A DNA stretch of 64,000 nt, taken from positions 4,655,859 to 4,719,858 of the forward strand of contig CM063287.1 in NCBI GenBank assembly GCA_032173965.1, written 5' to 3'. This document shows, piece by piece, positions 46,097-57,573 of this stretch (its first letter is position 1; each line of letters opens with the position of its first letter). Both the position numbers and the translations under genes were made by a program. The notes under the pieces were generated by a model. That model was not told where the DNA came from. It ran no database searches and saw nothing but the letters and a program-made list of their open reading frames with translations. This DNA is from Sitta carolinensis. Lineage: Eukaryota > Chordata > Aves > Passeriformes > Sittidae.

Positions 46097-47540
46097 CTGC
46101 AGGCAGTGGGATTGTCTAACACCATTCTACACTGGGTATACGTACAAACATGTAGAGGAGGAAAACAGGCAAAAAAATGCATGTTATAGACACAGATATT
46201 TATAAAATGGACCAAAATATTTGGCTCTCCTACACCCTGTTATTTTCTCCCCTCATCCCCTTCTCCTCCTCTGTCAATTATTCCCAGATATCTACAGCAG
46301 ACTCAGAGCTTTTTCTGTTTATCTGTGAGTCTTCCTGCACAGGGGTTTTGCTTTCCACTATTTTTGTTCTTCCTACTATAATTTGGGCTATGGGAAAACA
46401 GAAATAAAACACAAATTGACCCAGGGATTCTCAGCACGAGGGACCACCCAGGTCAGTCCACTCAATAGCACTGTCAGGTGTTCCTTCACCAGTAGAACAA
46501 CAATTAAATAAGAAAATCAATTAAGGAGAACATTTGAGGGATAACATGGAAAAAACAGCCAGAGAATAAATATAGCTTATTATTTCATGGAAATATATCC
46601 CATAATACTGCAAACTGCCCCATTTTCATGCATTAACACTTCTCTGTTATTGTTCTTGTGTATTTTGTTGATGCTGGGCTTTAATTTTCAGATGTGATGA
46701 GCATCTACCTACCACACAAACATAATCCAAGGGCTTCTCTGGACACTCAGCCAATCTGATCACCAGAACATACACAGATCTATTAATATTTCATTCTGAC
46801 ATGTATTTTTAATCACAAGATATTAAAGTCCAGATAAATCTCCAGTTTATGTATTCCAGTCCTTAGATGTTTCATTAATAGTTGATAGGACACAGACCTT
46901 ACACAAAAATGTCAAGATTGTAATGATTTACGTGGATTTCTAGGATGATGAGGACACACTAAAATGAGCTCTGTATCTTAAAACTCACTACCAAAGCACC
47001 AGAAGAAGGAGAGGCACAAATGTAAAAGTTTCCATAAACAGAAGACATTGATGGCATTTGAATAGTTTATTTTAATTACACCATTGCAATGTTCACTGTA
47101 AATTCAAGTCCAGACTGGAAAGAAGAAGAAAACTGGAAAAGAAAGCAAAATATTAAGGTTGTCTGTGACATCCAGATATTTTAGAGCACCAGTTCCAGGG
47201 GTGTCCCAGACAGAGACCTGGATTTGAGACCAGCAGTGAAAACAAGCTTAACTCTTCCTGATATGTCTTATTCTTATATTTGATCATTCGTAACTCCAAC
47301 CTCCAGCACAATTACATCAAACCAAATAAAAGAGAATTCCTATGACTGCTGTGTTTATTTTAACGGGAAAAAAAGAAGATAAAAAAGGGCTACTCTGTGT
47401 AGAGACGAATCAATTTAAATTATGAGAGGGAAGGAGGAGGAAAGGATTCCACAGTGAAAAGCTAAATGGAGATGACAGGATGATTGATAAAAATTAAGAC
47501 ATTATTGATTTGATGGTTTATTTTTTAGTTAGGGAATTTT

Positions 47541-47614
47541 TTCACTCTTTCAGTGAAGAAATTTTGCCTACTATCCAAACTTACCCTCTCCTGGTGCAAC
47601 TTGAGACCATTGGG
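47541..47614 (-). mobile_element. Short CR1 fragment
   Basis: TTTCAGTGAAGAAATTTTGC, CTACTATCCAAACTTACCC and CTGGTGCAACTTGAGACCAT match the middle of the CR1 3' region seen at 36130-36210. It lacks the 3' terminus, so it is an internal relic. Confidence 0.7.
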
Positions 47615-47879
47615 ACTATTGAACTGTGCACTGTAAATCATAATTTTTACTTGCCAGTCATTTATTACTTGCTGTGGTGAAAGAATTAAGTCTTTTGGGG
47701 TGAAAACCTCCAAACTATGAACTCTAGCAAGTCTTAGTTCTTGGGCTTATCAGAGCAGCTGTGCAACATCCCCACAGTGAGTGATCAATCCAAGCCCAGA
47801 ATAATCAATTCCAAATTGAAGTGATTTGTCAAAGCTGGTAGCCAGGTGGAAACAGCCTCTGGTGGGGCTGTACCACAAC

Positions 47880-48149
47880 AGAGCCATGGAGCTGCCCCAG
47901 GGCTGGAGCCCCTCTGCTCTGGAGCCAGGCTGGGAGAGCTGGGGGTGCTCAGCTGGAGAGGAGAAGGCTCCAGGGAGAGCTCAGAGCCCCTGCCAGGGAC
48001 TAAAGGGGCTCCAGGAGAGCTGGAGAGGGACTGGGGATGAGGGATGGAGGGACAGCACACAGGGAATGGCTCCCACTGCCAGAGGGCAGGGCTGGATGGG
48101 ATATTGGGCAGGAAATGTTCCCTGGCAGAGTGGGCAGGCCCTGACACAG
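47880..48149 (+). mobile_element. CR1 LINE, left part, split by an LTR
   Basis: Forward-orientation CR1: AGCCATGGAGCTGCCCCAGG, CTGGGAGAGCTGGGGGTGCT, CCACTGCCAGAGGGCAGGGC, up to GGCAGGCCCTGACACAG. It is the reverse complement of the blocks in 7185-7672. The element continues at 48450 after the inserted LTR. Confidence 0.92.
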
Positions 48150-48455
48150 TGTAGTCTGGTTTCAAGCCTGATGTTTTGGTTTTCTGCTGTTCTTTCCCAG
48201 GGAAGTGTGATAAACAGGATGGAATGTTGTTGCAATAATATTTATGTTATTCATTCCTTCTGACAGGAGGGCCTTCTTCTTGATGTCCCTCTGGTTTGAC
48301 CAGTGTGAGTGAAGAGGTTTGCCTTTGTATCACCAATCACATTGGTCAGTGTAAAATTGTGTATGAGAGAGATCCATCCCTAATAAAGGGAGTAGTTTTT
48401 AGCCTTCTGATCACAGAGTCTATGTGATGTGTTATCTGAAATAACAACAGCACAG
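48144..48455 (+). mobile_element. ERVK-type solo LTR inserted into a CR1
   Basis: The LTR is 48150-48449 (300 bp), starting TGTAGTCTGGTTTC and ending AAATAACAACA. The flanks are ACACAG (48144-48149) and GCACAG (48450-48455), a 6-bp TSD with one mismatch. The uninterrupted CR1 at 53653 reads CTGGCACAGGGTGCCC at this point. GCACAG is therefore the original site and the left copy has since changed by one base. AATAAA lies at 48382-48387. The block GATGTCCCTCTGGTTTGACC is shared with 51224-51565 and, inverted, 54464-54776. No interior remains. Confidence 0.93.
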
Positions 48456-48557
48456 GGTGCTCAGAGCAGCTGTGGCTGGCCCTGGATCCCTGGCAGTGTC
48501 CAAGGCCAGGCTGGACAGAATTTGGGGCATCCTGGGACAGTGGAAGCTGTCCCTGCT
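48450..48557 (+). mobile_element. CR1 LINE, right part, after the LTR
   Basis: It resumes GCACAGGGTGCTCAGAGC, CCCTGGATCCCTGGCAGTG and GGGACAGTGGAAGCTGTCCC. The final ~70 bp and the terminal octamers of CR1 are missing, so the 3' end of this copy has been deleted or replaced. Confidence 0.9.
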
Positions 48558-50878
48558 GTGTTTCCCCTCTCCTTCCCTGGAGCACTGTGGTGGAAGACCC
48601 AGTGTTATTAAATGGCGTAGTAGTATTGAGGAAATAAAGTAAATGGTTGCTGGTACTGTAAAAGAAACCCCAAACTTCCCTCAGTAATATTTTCTTCTGG
48701 GATGGATGCTCCCTGTAATCCTGAGTCTTCATAGCATGTTTTCTTTGAAACAATAGATTAAGTTAATAACCCCTTTAAAGTACATAAAAGGTACATTTGT
48801 ATGGCATATGAAAGATAAATATTTAAACTTCTGCTCTAACTCCTTCAATATTCCCAGTCCCAGGGATGTGCTAAGTGTGCCAGGGGCTATTTCTCTCATA
48901 CTTTGATTCCTCATTCCTAGAAACTCTTTTAAAGGTTTTGGGGTTTTTTTTATTTATTATTCTTTTCCATAAAGAAACACATTATTTGAAAATCTGATTA
49001 GCATTGACTAAGGTTTCTAATAGTTCAAGCTTCTCTCTTTAGCCCCTAATGACACCAGAGAGGTGAGTGTCATTCCACTTTACTCAGATAGACAACTCAT
49101 CACCTCTTCCCCTGATGAAAGTTTCCTTCTATTCCAAGAGTTTGTTAACCTTTTTCTATCAATTTTTCTCTTTTTTTTTTTTTTTTTTTTTTGAGGTTGG
49201 CCCATGTTTTATCTGTTGAGGACACAGCCCTACCCAAACCTCATCTACTTTTTCCAGCTACAATGCATCACTTGGTCTAATAAAAGATACTTGGTATATC
49301 TTCCTGTGAACCTCATCTCTTCCCAGCCTCTGGACAAACACAGTTCCAAGCTCACTTTTAGGAGTTCCTGACTGCAGCATCCTTCTCTTCCAGTACCAGA
49401 TGGAATAACTTTATTCAGTCTCTCTGGAGGTTTGCTGGTTGAAAAGCCCACAGAGTTCATTAGGAAATGATCATATTTAGTACCCAAGCTGTATTTTCTA
49501 CATTTATCTGGCTTGCTGAGCCATGTCTCAATTTTTAGGAAATATATACAACATATTTAAGAACAACCATAGCAAATATTCAGATGTATATAACTTATAA
49601 TTACTAGATTTGATGCACATTTTATACATCCTTGCTCAACACAGGTGTTTTTCTAAGGATGTTTTCAAAATCCAGAAAGTGTGAAGTGAGGTTTACTCCA
49701 TGCAGGAACAGGAAAAATTTCTGTCTCAAAGATAAATGTTTTATTTTCACAACAGAATTTCTTTTTGTGGAATATGTGGTGCAGTCACCGCCTTTTAGGC
49801 AAAAAGCTGTGATTAAAATATCTAAACTCAGTCCTGCTAAAAATTATTAACTGGCAAATATGGTGAGATAAGGTCTTATTTTAAAAACAGGAGTGGACTT
49901 TTTGAGATTGTTTGAATGAGCTCCAAGCCTTCTTGCTCAAATGCAAACAGTAGAGGTGTCACTTCTCTGGAGTCCAGCTCACATTGTGTCTAGGCTCTCC
50001 AAATATTTTTGGGACATTTTTCTGATGTGGGGCATGAGGCACAGATCTGCACTGCTATGACCAGAGGAAATGCTCAGCTGTCTGTCCTCTTTCCCAGAGA
50101 GGAACTCCATCGAACTCAGGAATTCTGAATCACCCTTCTTGCTCCCTGGGAGCATTTCAGCATCAAGTGAGATTTTCCCATCAGTTGATAATTCCTTACA
50201 ACCTTCAGACGAACCAGGGAAACAAAGGCTATGTCCAGCCTCTGCCCCACCAGGGACTGACACGGGGGACAGATGCCTACACTGACCTCTCAGAGAGGGC
50301 ACCATCGAATCAACTGTGCACAATCCCCACATTCACTGCAGGATGTTCCCTCTAGAACTCCTTTAGCCTTGCCAACAGTGTTCTGCTGTTGCTTGGGCAG
50401 CCCCTTCCTGTTCACAGCCTCCTCCTTCAGTAACACTGAGCATACCCTTACACAGCACCAAACACATCAAAACAGGTGCAGCGGCGTGCACTGGATGGTA
50501 ACGTGCTGCTACCTTCTTGAAAAGCAGCTTTGGGTAGAAGGAGGTCAGGCAGGCACAGGAGCATGCACCCAGTGCACACAGCCACAGCCAGCAGAGAGAA
50601 GACAATGGAGAAAAAAATGAGAGGGATCTTCTGTGTGGAGTGTCAACAGCCACACACCAAAGGGGCCAGGATGGAAGACACGGAGAAAAGGAGGGTTGAG
50701 CCTTAAGTATAAGGCAAGAGAGGGGGGAACAGAACATGAGGGTCCAGTGGGCTGAGGGCTCAGGGGTGGTACAGAGGCAGGGCAAGGGTAACAATGAATT
50801 ACCAATTACCAGGTGGGGGTGGAACACTGCGACAGATTTGGGCCAACGTAAACAGGGAAAGGAGAACTCTCCAGAACT
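48558..50878. other. Mostly unique sequence
   Basis: It contains a 22-base T run (49171-49192) and a 20-bp exon-like segment (49043-49062). The region 50540-50878 may belong to the same unit as the 59-bp array. The ~117-codon minus-strand frame at 49979-50332 is serine/acid-rich but unrecognised. Confidence 0.4.
49171..49192. repeat. Poly-T run (22 T)
   Basis: Uninterrupted T run after AATTTTTCTC. No associated retrocopy was seen. Confidence 0.92.
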
Positions 50879-51062
50879 GGGGAGGACATTAAGGATGACG
50901 TAACTGGGTTCATTAGCATGTGGAAGCAAAGAACTCTGGGGAGAATATTAAGGATGACGTAACTGGGTTCATTAGCATGTGGAAGCAAAGAACTCTGGGG
51001 AGAACATTAAGGATGACGTAACTGGGTTCATTAGCATGTGGAAGCAAAGAACTTTGGGGAGA
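50879..51062 (+). repeat. 59-bp tandem repeat, 3 full units plus partial
   Basis: Units start at 50879, 50938 and 50997, with a partial fourth at 51056. The invariant core AAGGATGACGTAACTGGG recurs at exactly 59-bp spacing (50891, 50950, 51009). The units differ at only one to three positions. Each contains TGACGTAA, a CRE/ATF-like motif, and ATTAGCAT, one base from the octamer ATTTGCAT. The array lies ~160 bp upstream of the ERVK-type LTR at 51224. Repeated motifs of this kind resemble retroviral U3 enhancers, but I could not place the array inside a defined LTR. Confidence 0.95.
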
Positions 51063-51223
51063 AACTTTTTTTGTCGTCCTGAGTTAAATGCCCTTTAGAG
51101 GACTCCACATCTTTCCTTGCAGGGCATGGAGATTGATACCTCCCTGGCAGGCCCCTGGGCATCCACAACAGGTGCTGAAGTACTGCACTATCAAAATGGT
51201 TTTACAGTACATTAAACACCGTT

Positions 51224-51565
51224 TGTAGTCTGGTTATCCAGGCCTGCAGTTTCTGAGTTTCTAGAACTCTGTTTTTTTCCTGAAGTTTTGGGTTTCTGAA
51301 GCTTGTTCTCACAGCCTGAACATAAACATCAGGTTTGTTTTTGTAACAAACTCATGTTTTAGAATTCTTTCTGTGGGACAGACTCTCATTTGATGTCCCT
51401 CTGGTTTGACCAATGTGGGTGAAGGGGTTGTCTTTCTTTTGTCAATCACAGTGGTCTGTAGCAAAATCTATAAAAAGGAGTGATTTGTTTCTAATAAATG
51501 AAGTCAGATCATCTCTCCAAGCTTTTTGGAGAAATTCATGTCATGTGTCCTTCACAACAGCGACA
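51224..51565 (+). mobile_element. ERVK-type LTR, 342 bp
   Basis: Starts TGTAGTCTGGTTATCC and ends CACAACAGCGACA. It has a TATA-like CTATAAAAAGG (51468-51478) and AATAAA (51493-51498) in U3-R order. It shares GATGTCCCTCTGGTTTGACC with 48150-48449, and GTTCTCACAGCC...ACATCAGG with the inverted LTR at 31260. A 6-bp TSD is not evident (left ACCGTT, right ATGGTT, 4 of 6). The flanks do show an imperfect longer repeat, reported as a finding. No interior. Confidence 0.85.
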
Positions 51566-52693
51566 ATGGTTTACAATACATTTGTGATTAAACTAAATGT
51601 GCATTTAAACACAAGGAGAAAAAGCAATGAAAAGTAGTCTCACAGCTTGGCATCCTTTCATGAAATTTTGAACATAAGAAAATATTAAAAAAAAAAGTTT
51701 CTGTCTAGAGACAGAAGATAAACAAAAGGTGTTACAGTCTGAAGATTAAGCCAAAACACTTCAACTGTAAGCAATAAATAAGTAAAAAAAAGGAAGAAGA
51801 ATAAAAAAGCCAAAACAACTCCCATAAAGGTATTTAAGATAAAAGAGCTGGATTAGCAGGATCTTCCAAACATATGAGAAGGGGCAGGAAAGGGACCAGG
51901 TGTTGTTAGCATCCTAGTATATATTTTATGAGCTAGAAGTTTATGTGCAATGTTCTGCAAAGAATACCTGTACTCTTCACCCCTTTTCCCCAAATAAACT
52001 GTTATTTAAGGTTTCTTTCTCTTGCAGTACGTGACATGGGTGTGAGACATGTGAACACAAATGCAGTCAAAGATGCTTTTAGTGCACTTCATAGCAGCTC
52101 AGGCTGTAATGGAAAGCCAGGGTTATGCATCTAATTTTTAGCTGTGCTGGAAACATGATTGCGTCCTTGAGTGGCAATCACAAATTATCATCAAAGGGCA
52201 ACACAAATGGCATTCAGATTTCAGAGCCTGAGCTCATTATGACATTTAGAGCACTTACAGCTTATTGTGAGTTTTTCTGATTGCTGCTTATCCACAGATG
52301 ACAAATATTGCAGAGCACCTAGGACAACCAGAGGCATTTTGTCCAGTTCTGTGTCCCAGTTGTCTCCTTGTTTTGTGGGTAATTTGGCTGTGCTGAGCAG
52401 CTCTACAGGGAAGAGGCAGGAGGGACCTGGCAGCCAGCTTGGGTTAGGTGTGACATCACCTGTCCAACCCCACACAGAAGCTGAGGTCGTTTTCATGAAA
52501 GCAGATGCTGAAATGTTGCAGACTTTCTAAGGGACTGAAAGCCAAATGGTCCATTTTGCCACAACTTGGGTCCAATCAGCCATTTCAAAACCTCTCACCA
52601 CAAGAGAAGTACCAAGGACTGTTCAGCTGAGGTGTATTTCCCTGTAGGAGCAGAAATTGGAGAGGGAAGGGTTGCAGCTGTGGCCTTGGCAGG
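51566..52693. other. Unique sequence, nothing recognised
   Basis: No element recognised. The stretch around 52140-52280 is non-repetitive and AT-balanced. Confidence 0.4.
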
Positions 52694-52747
52694 GGAATTT
52701 GGATCTAGGTGATATTTAAGGTCCCTTCCAACCTCAACCATTCTATG
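52694..52747 (+). mobile_element. Minimal CR1 3' end (~54 bp)
   Basis: GATATTTAAGGTCCCTTCC and AACCTCAACCATTCTATG match the last bases of CR1 including the terminal ATTCTATG octamer. Extremely 5'-truncated. Confidence 0.75.
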
Positions 52748-53652
52748 TTTCATTTCAGAGTAGAAATTAAATCTTCCAAATATAATCTTTAAAAGGCTGA
52801 ATATTGAAGATGCTATTTTTCTTCAGGCCGAAACCAAACCTCTTAGTATCTTTCCATTTGGAGATTAAACCCAGGACTATAAAAGTCAGTTAGTTGGATG
52901 TGGGCTAGCACTGTTGAAAGCCACAATCAAATCCCTGCCTGCTCATTAAGCATCACTCCAAAGCAAGTCAAATGCTGCAAAGGGCATTCACCATTTACAG
53001 AAACAACCAAGTGGTGTCCCAGGAACGGATCTGTTCTGCCGGGACTGGTTTGATTTAAGTCTCAGGCAGTGCTGCTTTGTAAGCAGTGCTCTGTGTGTGC
53101 TTAAGAAAGGGTGAGAGCCTCTTGATTGAGGCAAAGCTTGCTCTGTCAGACACATATTTGATGATGCACGGGAGCTGCTGTGAGTAGGAGGAGTTCCCTG
53201 GTGTGCAGAAGTCAGACATCACTTGCACACCTCTTTGGCAGTGTCAGAAGCTAATGCATGTATCATTTGCCAGAGTTCTTTCTGCAAAATCTCTGTAAAA
53301 TAGCCTGTAAATTTCTGTAAATTTCAATTCCCTAAGCTGTTAGAAGCTTTTCCTAATGGGTTAAACAGTGGAAAGAGTGCTCTTTGTGTAGCACTCTTTG
53401 TGTAGAATTGTGTATTTTTCTCATGTGTCCTGCTCACTTAAATTTGAGTTCCCTGCGCTGCCCAGGAGAAAACACTTCTCAGGGTTAGCCAGCCCTGCTC
53501 AGTGATAAAGCTTCTCAGTCAATGAAAATTACTGTTTAATGCTCCAATGCAAACCATCAGGAGCTTTCCAAAGCAGAATAACGCACAGTAATATAGGCAT
53601 CAAATATGTGAAAGAGAGTAAGATTAGATGGGATTTTAAGAAGAAATTCAAG
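52748..53652. other. Unique sequence, nothing recognised
   Basis: Only a 14-bp doublet (CTCTTTGTGTAG twice, about 53381-53405) is notable. Confidence 0.4.
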
Positions 53653-53836
53653 GGTGAGCAGGCCCTGGCACAGGGTGCCCAGAGAAGCTGGGGCTGCCCC
53701 TGGATCCCTGGCAGTGCCCAAGACCAGGCTGGACTTTGGGGCTTGGAGCAGCCTGGCACAGTGGGAGGTGTCCCTGCACATGGCAGGGGTAGGACTGGAT
53801 GTTCTGTAAGGCCCCTTCCAACACTATTCTATGATA
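53653..53836 (+). mobile_element. CR1 LINE 3' end, ~185 bp
   Basis: GGCCCTGGCACAGGGTGCCC, CCCCTGGATCCCTGGCAGTG and GTGGGAGGTGTCCCTGCAC, ending CACTATTCTATGATATT. It is 5'-truncated. It serves as the uninterrupted reference for the CR1 split at 48150. Confidence 0.92.
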
Positions 53837-54457
53837 TTATAGCTTTGTCTTTATTATAAATATTTCTTCTTTCTTCCTTAACGATCTGTCTTAGCTTACC
53901 TTCTTACCTTACTTTCTATTCATGCAACACCTGGGCTAAAACCAACCTCAAGGACTCATCAACCCATACTTGACTGAGAGAGGATCCTCTGTGCACAATT
54001 CTCAGACAACTGGAGTTTAAAAATGTTTTCAAAACATCCAGAGAGGAGCTACTGCAGTACTTCCCTATCCTCTATCTATCACTGATCATCCCTGTTTAAG
54101 TCACAACCACAAAAACAGAGGAAAACTTGATCCCTTCTTTCTGCTCTTTTCTGTATCACTTCATTAAGCTAGTACTAACAACAAACTAATGTCCTTTGAT
54201 ATGGTGACATTTTTAACCCACCAGTGTCAAAGCAATTTGCAAAGCAGACACCAGTCCTCACCCACCTTTATCAAACATTAAAATGAACCAGGGAGAAGCT
54301 GAGGCAGAGCCCTGCTGTGGCTGTATTTGATTTCCCCCAGGTTGTGCACCCACCATGCCAGCAGTAACCAACACCTACCAACCAGAATCCAAGCTCAGCT
54401 CATGCACCAAAATGATTTCACTTTCCCAGCAGACTTTTCCCTAGGTTAGTAGCTAAC
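53837..54457. other. Unique sequence, nothing recognised
   Basis: No element or exon recognised. Confidence 0.4.
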
Positions 54458-54782
54458 AGGATGTGTCATTGTTTTTGGTAACACACAATATGGACTTTAA
54501 ATTATTAAAAAGGTTAATATTGTTTTTATTAAGGATTGTTCTCTCTTATACACAATTTTTCACAGACCAATGTGATTGGTATTAGAAAGATAAATCTCTT
54601 CACCCACATTGGTCAAACTAGAGGGACATCAAGAGAAATCTTTAATCTTAGAAGGAATGTATAACAGAGACATTGTTACAAAAACAATCTTGGTGTTTAT
54701 GTTCTCTCCCTGGCAAAGAATTTTAGAAAACAGAAACATCAGAAAACCAGAACTTCAGGCCTGAAACCAGACTACAAGGATG
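54458..54782 (-). mobile_element. ERVK-type solo LTR with perfect 6-bp TSD
   Basis: The LTR is 54464-54776 (313 bp), starting TGTCATTGTTTTTGG and ending AACCAGACTACA. It is flanked by AGGATG at 54458-54463 and 54777-54782. Read on the minus strand it starts TGTAGTCTGGTTTC, nearly the same start as 48150. It includes the GGTCAAAC...GGGACATC block of the family and AATAAA (plus TTTATT, 54525-54530). No viral interior. Confidence 0.94.
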
Positions 54783-56835
54783 TAATAGTGTTGTCCAAGA
54801 AAAGCACACAAATCAGCTTTGCCTCAAGCACAGTATGTTGGACTGAAGATAAAGCCAACTACATGCACTGGCAAAGAGTTGAGAGTGTTGAATTTTCTTA
54901 CAAACATCACAGTCTGCTAAGTTGTGACCCAAAAAATACTTCAGCAATTAAACCACCTTGGCTGGTTTGCATTCTCCTTTCTCTCTTCTGATATCTCCTT
55001 GCATTTGTTTGCTAGAGGAAACACAGTGGTCTGTGTTTTTAAGTTCTTCCTAGAGGTATTGTTAGTCACAGAGAAAAAAACTAATAAAAACTGATAAAAA
55101 CTTCTGTCATGTTGTTCCTCTATCACACGATACAATGATTTACATTAATAACAGCGGAGTGCAGAGAAGACCTGCTGAGCCTTTAATAAACTTCCTTTTT
55201 CCAATCACTTAAAATGTTTTTTAAAGTTGCAACTGAAGTAATACAAAGCCTGCGTAACAGTACACTTGACATTTATGAGCTTGGCAGTAAATCAGATTTT
55301 CGTTTTTACAATGTCTGTTTTTGATTAATTGTAAAAAAGTTTACTATAAATACTTCCAGACAAACAGTAGAATGGTTAATCAACTGTATTCTGCTTGCTA
55401 ATACCTTAAGTCATAATGTAGTAAATGCCTTAAATTATATACATTAAATTCAAAGTACTACAAAAAGCCAAATGCTCACGAGTTTCATTACTGTGTTCAT
55501 TAGAGAATAATTGTGAGGCAGCCTGAATTTCCTCTAGCCTCGGCATCTATTAATGTAGTGCACAATTCACTACATGTTTTAAGATAAAAGCTCCAATATT
55601 CTAAAAGCTCCATTATTCAAATGTAAACAACATGAGCAATGCATCTTAAAACCCCTTATTTTTGATAACAGAACATGATTAAGTTAGAATAACAAGAGAG
55701 TGTAATCTAGATTTGAAAGTCTAGGAAGAAAACCCTCACTATTATTATTTTTCAGCATGACACAAGTGAATCTCAAGGAATGTAATTACGCCAGAATTTT
55801 GCCACAGGAAAGACCTGGCACTGGGCTGTGTGGAGTGCAATTTTATCCCTCCAGGAAACTGTCTCACTCATGGGTCCTTTCCTGGGAGGGTGCCAGAGCT
55901 GAAGGGTAATGGAAATATAATGAACAGCTGCAAATTAAATTATGCTGTTGTAATGTGACATTATTTGGCGTAAATTATTTTGTTGCAATTAAGAAAAAAG
56001 CTCCGCAGCAGGTGTTTGGTGGTGTAGCAGCACCAGGTAAGTTGGCCTGCTGACAGGAAAGGCAGCAAGAGGGAAGATTCTGCATGCAGAAGCAGGTTTG
56101 CTCTCCAGCACAGTAAACATAAAGCTGCATTATTAAAGGAGTAACTGATATTGCAGACAATCAAAATACCCACTGTATAAACACTGCTGAAGTGTTTGTC
56201 TGACTGAGTGCAGAGGCCACATCCAGACCTGTGTAGTGTTCAAATCTCATTAGCACCTCACCAAAGAAGCACTAATGATGGATGTGCCAGGTTTTGTTTT
56301 CTGCCCAAGAGTTCACTGTTCTCTTAATTACTGCGTGCAACTAAAATCAGCATTTTTAGAAGCTCATTTTACTTGCAGCTCTGCCACTTGCAGACAATCC
56401 TGTCACACTCAGCAATTGAAATAAATCAGATTTTGTAATAGTTTTGAGAAGAGCATTCAAAAATCATGCTCTCAACATTTTCCACTCTCTGGTGTTTTTT
56501 GGGTTGCGCTGTAATTCAATTTTACCCCAGGAAAACATTGTTTTCATTGATATGTCTTTGCCCGAATAGCTTGTGAATTTGCAACATTCTAAAAGCAGCC
56601 ACCATCCTCTATATGAAACAGATAAAGTACTGAAGAGAAAACTCAGGTAATTGTTCATTGCAGTTGAATAGAAAATAAATAAAGAGGGCATCTTCTGGAA
56701 GTTCTCTTGGTCTGTTCCATCCATGCATGAACACAATGCTAATGGCACTTCACAGCTCTTTTAGATGTAACTGGAATTTCCATATAAGCAAGGAACCCAA
56801 TTTCTTCAAAACCCCATTAAGCCAAGGCTAAGTTG
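54783..56835. other. 2-kb AT-rich unique stretch
   Basis: No transposable element recognised. The part at about 55140-55740 is AT-rich, free of repeats and carries several homeodomain-type TTAATTG/TAAT cores. It is a plausible place to look for conserved non-coding sequence. Confidence 0.4.
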
Positions 56836-56934
56836 AAGCTGCCTGGGACAGTGGAAGGTGTCCCTGCCCAGAGCAGGGGAACTGGAACGAGATGAGCTTA
56901 ATGTCCCTTTCTACCCGAAACACTCTGGGATTCA
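56836..56934 (+). mobile_element. CR1 LINE 3' end, ~100 bp
   Basis: GCCTGGGACAGTGGAAGGTG, TCCCTGCCCAGAGCAGGGG and CACTCTGGGATTCAG match the last 100 bp of the CR1 subfamily at 22714 and 53653. Confidence 0.85.
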
Positions 56935-57326
56935 GTTTTTCTATGGAGCATGTGCTCTGTTCCCTCATCCCAAAGACAGACATATTAACAGCATAGCAGA
57001 AGGCAGTATAGAAGAGTCTTGGGGAGCAAATCCTTCAGGTGACATAAAAATCTACAGAGTCATAGGGGACAACTTGTTTGTATCTGCCAAAAGCAGTGCA
57101 ACAGCTAAGGAAGAACACATTTGTCAACGGAGTCTATTCGGTGCAAATTCACCAGGAATAGGAAAAATATTTTTAAAGTTCATATAAGTGGACTGAAAGC
57201 ATTTATGGTGACTCAAGACAAACCTGAACACATACACAAGCCGTGAGAGGTTTTTTGTGCTCTATTTCCCAGCTAGTCAGCAGTGGTGAGCCCAGGACTC
57301 AGTCCCCAGCCAGTCCTGTTTAGCAA
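56935..57326. other. Unique sequence, nothing recognised
   Basis: Short interval between two CR1 fragments. The 109-codon frame starting at 56858 begins inside the CR1 and is not a gene. Confidence 0.4.
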
Positions 57327-57573
57327 AAGGAAACAGCTGCAAGCCGTGCCAGGGGAAGTTGAGGCTGGACATCAGGATGAATTTCTTCCTGGAAAGGGTT
57401 GTAAATCATTGTCATGGGCTGCCCAAGGCAGTGGTGGTGTCGCCATCTCTGGAAGTGTTAAAAAAATTTGTGGATGTGACACCTGGGGACATGGGTTAGT
57501 GGTGAACAGGGTGATGGTGCTGTTTGGACTTTATAATCTTGGAGATCTTTTACAGCCTTAATGACTCTGCAGT
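57327..57573 (+). mobile_element. CR1 LINE 3' fragment (second subfamily)
   Basis: AGGGGAAGTTGAGGCTGGAC, AGGATGAATTTCTTCCTGG, GGCAGTGGTGGTGTCGCC and TTGGAGATCTTTTACAGCC, ending TTAATGACTCTG. Forward orientation. It is the subfamily seen reversed at 35973-36236. Confidence 0.88.

Larger units (their letters stand above)
44531..47540. other. Unique sequence with one TA microsatellite
   Basis: No transposable elements recognised. It contains the (TA)n run at 45109-45130 and a weak minus-strand exon candidate at 45987-46096. Confidence 0.4.

Noticed and set aside
49979..50332. 117-codon Ser/acid-rich minus-strand frame
   Set aside because: The opposite strand is also partly open, no family is recognised, and there is no acceptor or donor at its edges.
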